Shown here piece by piece: positions 25,319 to 30,784 of a stretch of DNA of 30,784 nucleotides. Location of the stretch: NCBI RefSeq assembly GCF_900547205.1, contig NZ_URFY01000054.1, positions 1 through 30,784 of the forward strand, read 5' to 3'. This DNA comes from an uncultured Bacteroides sp. (lineage in GTDB: Bacteria > Bacteroidota > Bacteroidia > Bacteroidales > Bacteroidaceae). A model generated the notes under the pieces. That model searched no databases. It saw only the letters and a program-made list of their open reading frames with translations, and was not told the origin of the DNA. A program made the translations under genes and the position numbers. How positions within the stretch are numbered: the stretch's first letter is position 1; each line of letters opens with the position of its first letter.

Positions 25319-27091
25319 TTATTTGTAAATCGGACCGTAAGTTGTGCACGCTCTGTAGTCGGCTCCTTCTTTATCCATACCGAAAGCGTTCCATGCTGCC
25401 GGACGGAAAATCTTGTCTTCTTCTACATTGTGCATACAAACAGGGATACGGAGGATGGAAGCCAGTGTTATCAGGTCGAGGCCGATATGACCGTAACTGA
25501 TAGCTCCGTGGTTTGCCCCCCAGTTGTTCATTACAGAATATACATCTTTGAATGCCGGTTTGTCGCATAAGCGAGGCACAAACCAAGTGGTAGGCCATGT
25601 GCGGTCTGTACGTTCATTCAGTGTCTTATGGATTTCCGGGTCTATTTCTACCGTCCATCCTTCAGCAATCTGGAGTACGGGGCCAAGACCTTTTACCAGA
25701 TTCAGGCGGGACATGGTGACAGGCATACCACCTTTTGAAAGGAAGTTGGAAGAGAAACCGCCTCCACGGAAGTAGTCGCGGCTTGCCGGATACCAAGTGG
25801 TTGCTTTCAGACACTTTTCAACTTCTTCTTCAGTTACGTCCCAGAAAGGTTTCATGGCAGGTTCTCCATTGGCGGTAGTCTGCTCTCCTGTGCCGTCCAG
25901 TGTAGTGGCGCCGGAGTTGATGAGGTGGATGATACCGTTGGCTGCGAGTCCGCTCAGTTCTTTGCCGGTTACGCGTTTCACGGCTTCCGGGCTCCAGTAA
26001 GTACGAACGTCGGAGAATATTTGTGCACGGTTAGTCAACAGATGTCCGAAGAGCATGGCAACACCGTTGCAAGCATCATTCTCGGTAGCTACTACATAGG
26101 CTTCACGAATGCCGTTCCAGTCGAAAGAAGTATTCAGCAATGCTTCCGAATAGTCACCGTTGGGGTAGAAGTCCGTCCATTGGCGTTGTCCTTGGAATCC
26201 GGCAGCGATGGCGTTGTGTCCCAAAGCTTCTTCTTTGAATCCCATTTCTTTCAGTTTCGAGTTGCCTTGCATCAGGTCGCGCATGATGATGGTCATCTTT
26301 ACGATAAATTCCCAATCTTTGTCTTTTTCTTCGCGGCTCTTTACTTTTGCAGGGTTGTTGAAGTCTTGTCCTTCGTTTACTTTACAGTATTTTTCAGTCC
26401 ATGCCATTGCTTTGGCGTATTCTTCGTGGTCGTAGATACCCTCTTCCATGCGGCGGATTATTTCAGTCAAATCTACTGATTCATTGCGCATACCCAGATA
26501 TTCCTGGAAGAAGTCGGGGTTGACGATTGAACCGGCAATACCCATTGATACGCTACCCATCGACAGATAAGATTTTCCTCTCATGGTAGCCACTGCCTGT
26601 GCCGAACGGGCAAAGCGCAGAATCTTTTCAGCTACATCTTCCGGAATGCTGTTGTCGTTCAAATCCTGCACGTCACGTCCATAAATGCCGAATGCCGGGA
26701 GTCCTTTCTGAGCGTGTCCTGCCAATACGGCTGCCAGATAAACGGCTCCCGGGCGTTCTGTTCCGTTGAATCCCCAAACTGCTTTCGGATAATGAGGGTT
26801 CATGTCCATTGTCTCCGCACCATAGCACCAGCAAGAGGTGACAGTGATAGTGGAACCTACGCCTTCTTTTTCAAACTTCTCGGCGCAAGCGGCACTTTCT
26901 GCTACACGTCCGATGGTTCCGTCGGCAATCACGCATTCCACGGGAGTTCCATCACCGTTTTTCAGATTGCTGCTGATTAATTCGGCTACTGCTTTGGCAA
27001 GATTCATAGTCTTTTCTTCCAGACTTTCACGAACGCCACCCTGGCGGCCGTCGATAGTGGGACGAATCCCGATTTTCGGATACTTTTTCAT
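25319..27091 (-). CDS. fucI: L-fucose isomerase
   Basis: Converts L-fucose to L-fuculose using Mn2+. The 590-residue protein matches the length of E. coli FucI (591). The three metal ligands known there fall at the same numbers here: E337 (in VVATENDA), D361 (in FSDVRTYW) and H528 (in WGANHGA). It is a cytoplasmic hexamer in the known family. It is the first catabolic gene of the operon, 74 nt downstream of fucR, with an operator-like site in the gap. The start MKKYPKIGIRPTIDGR is the family's usual N-terminus. Confidence 0.97.
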   Translation of the reverse strand: MKKYPKIGIRPTIDGRQGGVRESLEEKTMNLAKAVAELISSNLKNGDGTPVECVIADGTIGRVAESAACAEKFEKEGVGSTITVTSCWCYGAETMDMNPHYPKAVWGFNGTERPGAVYLAAVLAGHAQKGLPAFGIYGRDVQDLNDNSIPEDVAEKILRFARSAQAVATMRGKSYLSMGSVSMGIAGSIVNPDFFQEYLGMRNESVDLTEIIRRMEEGIYDHEEYAKAMAWTEKYCKVNEGQDFNNPAKVKSREEKDKDWEFIVKMTIIMRDLMQGNSKLKEMGFKEEALGHNAIAAGFQGQRQWTDFYPNGDYSEALLNTSFDWNGIREAYVVATENDACNGVAMLFGHLLTNRAQIFSDVRTYWSPEAVKRVTGKELSGLAANGIIHLINSGATTLDGTGEQTTANGEPAMKPFWDVTEEEVEKCLKATTWYPASRDYFRGGGFSSNFLSKGGMPVTMSRLNLVKGLGPVLQIAEGWTVEIDPEIHKTLNERTDRTWPTTWFVPRLCDKPAFKDVYSVMNNWGANHGAISYGHIGLDLITLASILRIPVCMHNVEEDKIFRPAAWNAFGMDKEGADYRACTTYGPIYK

Positions 27092-27128
27092 GGTTTCTTT
27101 TTCTATTTATTAAAGGGTTAATTAAATC

Positions 27129-27149
27129 CTGTGCTGAACTGTGCTGATG
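27129..27149 (-). promoter_or_regulatory. Predicted FucR operator before fucI
   Basis: GTGCTGAACTGTGCTG, flanked by CT and ATG, is a direct repeat of GTGCTGA with a 10-bp period. The same 21 bases occur, with two substitutions, before fucR (28182-28202) and nowhere else that I could find in the window. It lies about 40 bases before the fucI ATG and 16 bases after the fucR stop. Confidence 0.65.
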
Positions 27150-27165
27150 AATAATTCAAAAAAAA

Positions 27166-28170
27166 TCAGAGCGACTTTCGAAGCCTTACCTCCGTAGGCA
27201 GGAACTTCTGTATCGGTACATTGTTGAGTACAAAGTTGGCGGCTTCGTTGCCCATCTTTTCCCAGTCGATGCTTAATGCGGTGATTCCTTCGTCAATCAC
27301 TTCGTAGGAAGGAATATCATTGTAAGCCAGCAGGCCGAAATCTCTTCCGCATTTCAGTTCTTCCCATCTTCCTTCTTTCACGACTTTCACCACGTCCTGT
27401 TGCTTAATGGCAATGTAAGCCACTCCTTTGCGTACCGTCAGGCTTTCAATATTCTCCTCTATTTCACATAAGAATCCCTGTTCATCGCAGAAACGCGTGA
27501 AATACTCTTTGCTGCTTTGGGGATGCTTTAATCCCTTGGAGAATACGAACACAAGTTGGTGATACTTTCTCAGTTTGTCTTTCAGACTCAGTAACGCCTG
27601 ATAGAATGATTCGTCAAAATCCTGACAGATATAGGAGTATTTTTCTTTCTCGAATTTACCGAAGTCAAGAAGTAACAATCTGGCAGGAGTGATTTTATTT
27701 AAGGCTGCGCTGAACTTCTCGTTATCGAAGTTCATCACTATAAACTTTTTATATTTTCCGATGGATTCGCGGATGATAGTATTGAAAAGCCGTTCGTTGT
27801 ATTGGTGAAACAGCAAGTCTACTTTATAATTAATAGGTAGATGCTTGACGAAACTATTGTATAATGCTTCTTTAAAAGGAGTATATTGGTCGAGCAATAA
27901 AAGAATGTTGGTTACCTGGCTAGTCACGTAGTATCCTTTTCCCGGAGTGGAGTCTATCAGTCCCCGTTCGCGTAAATCAAGGAAAGCTTTAAAAACCGTA
28001 TCGCGTGATACCTTGTACTGCGCACTCAACTGATTGATAGAAGGCAAAGAGTCTCCTTCACGAAATTCCTTTCTGGAGATTGCTTGGCTGATGGTGTCTG
28101 CCAATTGCGTCACTTTGCTCGATTGTTGTCCGAAAGTAGACTTTTTATCAGTTCGTTTCATTTTAATCAT
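27166..28170 (-). CDS. fucR: GntR-family transcriptional regulator of fucose use, FucR
   Basis: Controls the fuc operon; in B. thetaiotaomicron FucR is known as a repressor that senses L-fucose. The 334-residue protein has an N-terminal GntR winged helix (about residues 20-88, with SINQLSAQYKVSRDTVFKAF as the HTH and GKGYYV as the wing). A periplasmic-binding-protein/LacI-like effector domain follows (about 90-334), with a C-terminal DYIPSYEVIDEGITALSIDW-like pattern typical of sugar-responsive regulators. Starts at 28170 or 28161 are both possible. Its promoter carries the same operator-like site as fucI, so autoregulation is likely (inference). Confidence 0.92.
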   Translation of the reverse strand: MIKMKRTDKKSTFGQQSSKVTQLADTISQAISRKEFREGDSLPSINQLSAQYKVSRDTVFKAFLDLRERGLIDSTPGKGYYVTSQVTNILLLLDQYTPFKEALYNSFVKHLPINYKVDLLFHQYNERLFNTIIRESIGKYKKFIVMNFDNEKFSAALNKITPARLLLLDFGKFEKEKYSYICQDFDESFYQALLSLKDKLRKYHQLVFVFSKGLKHPQSSKEYFTRFCDEQGFLCEIEENIESLTVRKGVAYIAIKQQDVVKVVKEGRWEELKCGRDFGLLAYNDIPSYEVIDEGITALSIDWEKMGNEAANFVLNNVPIQKFLPTEVRLRKSL

Positions 28171-28181
28171 ACTATCAATAA

Positions 28182-28202
28182 CTGTGCTGAACTATGCTGT
28201 TG
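28182..28202 (-). promoter_or_regulatory. Predicted FucR operator before fucR
   Basis: GTGCTGAACTATGCTG with flanking CT and TTG matches the site before fucI at 19 of 21 positions. It lies just downstream of a -7-like box and would cover the transcription start, a position suited to repression. Confidence 0.65.
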
Positions 28203-28210
28203 CAAAGAAA
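28203..28210 (-). promoter_or_regulatory. Possible promoter (-7 box) of fucR
   Basis: The minus strand reads TTTCTTTG, one mismatch from TAnnTTTG, about 33 bases before the ATG at 28170 and immediately upstream of the operator-like repeat. Confidence 0.45.
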
Positions 28211-28263
28211 GGCATTTTATTCTAAAGGAGAGAAATAATTTACTATGTTTTATAGCATGAAAT

Positions 28264-28299
28264 AAAAAAATCCCCTCCGGTTTGTCCGGAGAGGATTTT
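28264..28299 (-). terminator. Terminator of rpsP
   Basis: AAATCCCCTCCGG (28268-28280) pairs with CCGGAGAGGATTT (28286-28298), with one mismatched position that becomes a G-U pair in the minus-strand RNA. The loop is five bases. A T-run follows on the minus strand. It lies about 40 nt after the rpsP stop. Confidence 0.85.
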
Positions 28300-28339
28300 A
28301 TTACTTTTTCCTAATTTCTTATTCGGAATCTGCCGAAAA

Positions 28340-28900
28340 TTATTCAGCAGCAGCTTCTGTTGCAGGAGCTTCAGCGGCCGGTGCAGCTTCTTCAGCAACG
28401 GCTTCTGCGGGTGCTTCAGCAGCAGCTTTTTCTGCCAGTTCAGCAGCTTTCTTTTCAGCGAGTGCTTTTGCTTTCACTTCGTTGATTTTCTTTTCTGCGT
28501 CCATGCGAGCTTTAGCGTCAGCTTTCTTAGCTTCTTCTTCTTTAGCTTTCAAAGCAGCCAAACCTGATTGTTTGTTGTTTTTCCAAGCTTCAAATTTAGC
28601 GTCTGCTTCTGCTTCTCCGAATGCGCCTTTTGCTACGCCGCCCATAAGATGTTTTTTCATGTACACACCTTCACGAGAAAGGATGTTGCGTACAGTATCA
28701 CTTGGTTGTGCACCTTTCAGTACCCATGCCAATGCAGCGTCGAAATTCAAATCTACTGTAGCAGGATTGGTGTTAGGGTTGTAAGTACCAATCTTCTCAA
28801 TAAATTTACCATCACGTGGTGCTCTGCTGTCTGCAATTACAATTGAATAGAACGCGTAACTTTTACGTCCGTGTCTCTGCAATCTGATTCTAGTTGCCAT
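28340..28900 (-). CDS. rpsP: 30S ribosomal protein S16 with a C-terminal extension
   Basis: A component of the small ribosomal subunit, needed for its assembly. The S16 core occupies about residues 1-90 (MATRIRLQRHGRKSYAFYSI at the start, then the RDGKFIEKIGTYNPNT pattern). The 186-residue protein is more than twice the length of E. coli S16. The rest is a Lys/Ala-rich helical segment (about 105-160) and a low-complexity Ala/Glu/Pro tail (about 160-186). Such extensions are common in Bacteroidetes S16; their function is not known to me. It is monocistronic with a canonical promoter. Confidence 0.97.
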   Translation of the reverse strand: MATRIRLQRHGRKSYAFYSIVIADSRAPRDGKFIEKIGTYNPNTNPATVDLNFDAALAWVLKGAQPSDTVRNILSREGVYMKKHLMGGVAKGAFGEAEADAKFEAWKNNKQSGLAALKAKEEEAKKADAKARMDAEKKINEVKAKALAEKKAAELAEKAAAEAPAEAVAEEAAPAAEAPATEAAAE

Positions 28901-28961
28901 TTTTACAAAATGTTTTAATTAATGATTTGAATTATATGCTACTAACTCGTAATAGCGGGCG

Positions 28962-28992
28962 CAAAGATACGGCTTTTCTTTTGATTGACAAA
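28962..28992 (-). promoter_or_regulatory. Canonical Bacteroides promoter of rpsP
   Basis: On the minus strand TTTG (28992-28989), a 19-nt spacer and TATCTTTG (28969-28962) form an exact TTTG-N19-TAnnTTTG promoter, about 62 bases before the rpsP ATG. Confidence 0.8.
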
Positions 28993-29029
28993 TATTTCGG
29001 TCGTTTTTTCTTACGAAACGCGAATATCG

Positions 29030-30331
29030 TCACGAATATCGCCTTGGATAGCGGAACAGGATGGCGAGTAGGGCGCAGGCTCCCATCGTGAACGGATAAT
29101 AAAGATTGCCGATGATGCTGATGGGGGAGATGCCCGCCAGTCCTGCGGCAATCAGCATTTGCGCACCGTAGGGGATAATGCCTTGAATCAGACAGGAAAA
29201 GGTGTCGAGGATGCTGGCCGTTTTCCTTCGGTCGAGATGGAATTTGATGGCGATATCTTTGGCAATAGGGCCGGTGGTGATGATGGCGATCGTGTTGTTG
29301 GCGGTGCAGAGATTGGCTATGCTGACCAGTGCTGCGATGCTCAGTTCTGCACCCCGCTTGCCATTTACGTGGCGGGTCAGTTTGCGGATGATGAAGTCGA
29401 TGCCGCCGTTGTAACGGATGGTTTCGAGCATTCCGCCGGCAAGCAGCGTGATGATAATCAGTTCGCCCATCCCGGTGATGCCGGTTCCCATCGCTCCGAA
29501 CCAGTCGAACAGGCCGAAACTGCCGGTAACGATGCCGATAATGCCGCTTGTCAGTATACCTATTATAAGTACGAGCATAACGTTCACTCCTGCGACGGCA
29601 GTGCCCAGTACTATTATATAAGGTATTACTTTGATCCATTCGATGGCTTGCGTTTGAGTCGGGGCAGTGATGGATAGCCCTTGAAAAATATAAATACCCA
29701 GTACGATAACGGCTGCCGGAACAACAATCATTGAGTTTACCTTAAACTTATCACGCATCACGCATCCCTGCGTTTTTGTTGAGGCGATAGTGGTATCGGA
29801 GATAAACGATAAGTTGTCGCCGAAGAATGAGCCGCCCACTACAATGGCAACCATAAAGGGAAGCTCTATTCCGGTTTTATCTGCCAGCCCTACAGCAACA
29901 GGAGTGAGGGCAACGATGGTTCCTACGCTGGTTCCGATGGAGAGCGAGATGAAGCAGGCAGCAATAAATATTCCGGCTAATAATAGGTTGTCTGGCAGAA
30001 TATGCAGCGTCAGGTTGACGGTTGCGTCGATGGCTCCCATCTGCTTGGCGCTTTGTGCAAAGGCTCCGGCGAGGATAAATATCCAAATCATCAGCAGGAT
30101 GTTTTTATTGGCAGCTCCCACAGAGAATTGATAGATGCGCTGGTCAAGTTTCAATCCGCGTGTGATGGCGATGGCATAGCAAGAAGATACCAGAAAAGCC
30201 ACTGTGATGGGTACTTTGTAGAAGTCGTTGACGATGATGGAAGTGACCAGATAGAGACAGAGGAACACGAGCAATGGAGACAGTGCCCACCAGTTGCCGG
30301 GGCGGTCAGTTTGTATTTTTTCTTCAGTCAT
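29030..30331 (-). CDS. nhaC: NhaC-family Na+/H+ antiporter
   Basis: Exchanges cytoplasmic Na+ for external H+, or transports a related cation or organic substrate. The 433-residue, very hydrophobic protein has about eleven to twelve predicted helices. Conserved NhaC features include FISLSIGTSVGTIVAL near the middle of the N-terminal half and GGSFFGDNLSFISDTTIAS after it. In the second half NNTIAIITTGPIAKDIA is typical of the ion transporter superfamily. No partner gene is adjacent; it is transcribed from its own promoter. The exact substrate within the NhaC family cannot be fixed from sequence. Confidence 0.9.
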   Translation of the reverse strand: MTEEKIQTDRPGNWWALSPLLVFLCLYLVTSIIVNDFYKVPITVAFLVSSCYAIAITRGLKLDQRIYQFSVGAANKNILLMIWIFILAGAFAQSAKQMGAIDATVNLTLHILPDNLLLAGIFIAACFISLSIGTSVGTIVALTPVAVGLADKTGIELPFMVAIVVGGSFFGDNLSFISDTTIASTKTQGCVMRDKFKVNSMIVVPAAVIVLGIYIFQGLSITAPTQTQAIEWIKVIPYIIVLGTAVAGVNVMLVLIIGILTSGIIGIVTGSFGLFDWFGAMGTGITGMGELIIITLLAGGMLETIRYNGGIDFIIRKLTRHVNGKRGAELSIAALVSIANLCTANNTIAIITTGPIAKDIAIKFHLDRRKTASILDTFSCLIQGIIPYGAQMLIAAGLAGISPISIIGNLYYPFTMGACALLAILFRYPRRYS

Positions 30332-30375
30332 AAATGGGTGTTACGCTACTTGTTTTTAATCTAATACCAAAATTA

Positions 30376-30548
30376 TGGATGCAAAAGTAGTGTTTTCGGA
30401 GGATGTGGCAAAAAAAAAGAGAAAGAAGAAACAGCCTTGAGTAAGGCTGAAATACTGGCTAATTTTGATATGGCTTGTAAGGAGTTGAAGTTGCATAAGG
30501 AGGGAAAGTTTTCAATAAGACCTGTTCTGAGTAGTTATGCAATAGGTT
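30376..30548 (+). pseudogene. Possible remnant of a small ORF split at a poly-A tract
   Basis: From ATG 30376 the frame reads MDAKVVFSEDVAKKK and soon stops (21 residues). At a nine-A run (30410-30418) a -1 shift would join it to a frame running ALSKAEILANFDMACKEL and on to TAA at 30546-30548. This second part is charged, helical and protein-like, and reminds me of the C-terminal segment of short Bacteroides antitoxin-like proteins; that resemblance is weak and from memory. It overlaps the nhaC promoter on the other strand. It could be a decayed gene or chance. Confidence 0.25.
30382..30412 (-). promoter_or_regulatory. Canonical Bacteroides promoter of nhaC
   Basis: On the minus strand TTTG (30412-30409), a 19-nt spacer and TACTTTTG (30389-30382) give a full consensus promoter, about 51 bases before the ATG at 30331. 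Confidence 0.8.
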
Positions 30549-30784
30549 AACAGAATTCATCTCTTATTTGAGTTTAGTTTAAAACTTCCTCCACAAAAGT
30601 AAGCAAGTTGGTCAAGGCTATGATGAATTATGACGAGTTTAATACAAAGTTTTAAAACTATCTTAAATGAAAACTTCATTTTTTGCCCATTTTATCGCTA
30701 AAAATGGCTTGCAGTCTTCTCTTTTTCCAAAAAACTCCGTCATTTTCGCCTGCTAAAACCCAAAAATGGATGGAAAATCTTCAT
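30549..30784. other. Window end without a supported gene
   Basis: About 235 AT-rich bases. A lone minus-strand TACTTTTG box lies at 30594-30601 without a correctly spaced -33 element. A 29-codon plus-strand frame from 30667 is too short and too simple in composition to call. No repeat or RNA gene is visible. Confidence 0.4.

Noticed and set aside
28932..29639. 235-codon minus-strand frame overlapping nhaC
   Set aside because: It is extremely Arg/His-rich, the signature of an alternate frame of the nhaC coding sequence, and runs through the rpsP promoter.
30594..30601. Lone TACTTTTG box on the minus strand
   Set aside because: There is no correctly spaced TTTG upstream and no gene between it and the nhaC promoter.

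Overview
The window is a stretch of a Bacteroides chromosome, most likely close to B. thetaiotaomicron or B. ovatus. The evidence is threefold. Promoter -7 boxes fit the Bacteroides TAnnTTTG pattern. The gene content is typical: a V-type ATPase operon, GT3 glycogen synthase, a TlpA/DUF4369 lipoprotein and an AraC-type hybrid regulator. The fucR-I-A-K-X-P gene order is the one known from B. thetaiotaomicron. No rRNA, tRNA, CRISPR, prophage or intact insertion sequence is visible.

Layout. (1) 304-7866, plus strand: a seven-gene V/A-type ATPase operon (E, DUF2764 protein, A, B, D, I, K), with a promoter near 234 and a strong terminator at 7903-7950. (2) 8071-12336, plus: a glycogen pair, GT3 glycogen synthase and GT35 glucan phosphorylase. 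It ends at two hairpins, the second shared with the convergent TlpA-like lipoprotein (12548-13651, minus). (3) 13796-18146, plus: polyamine ABC transporter potABCD, with an unusually long PotA and a membrane-anchored PotD. (4) 18257-20661, minus: an AlkD-like DNA alkylation repair protein and a hybrid histidine kinase/AraC regulator whose kinase and receiver key residues are largely lost. (5) 20662-21290: an AT-rich intergenic stretch with a long imperfect inverted repeat and a possible 31-residue ORF. (6) 21385-28170, minus: the L-fucose catabolic operon fucR-fucI-fucA-fucK-fucX-fucP. It carries a duplicated operator-like site in front of both fucR and fucI, and ends in two near-identical tandem hairpins. 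(7) 28340-30331, minus: ribosomal protein S16 with a long C-terminal extension, then an NhaC-family antiporter. (8) 30332-30784: promoter DNA plus what looks like a decayed small ORF.

How it fits together. L-fucose enters by FucP (H+ symport), is anomerised by the RhaM-family mutarotase, then processed by FucI (fuculose), FucK (fuculose-1-phosphate) and FucA (DHAP plus lactaldehyde), under the GntR regulator FucR. The V-ATPase and the NhaC antiporter both point to Na+/H+ bioenergetics; the K subunit carries the residues used for Na+ binding in Enterococcus NtpK.

Most of the window is housekeeping and known metabolism. The less explained parts are the degenerate regulator with its inverted-repeat upstream region, the minimal V-ATPase subunit set, the dual-anchored PotD, and the direct-repeat fuc operator. 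Gene identities rest on motif and family recognition from the translated sequence; no database search was run.
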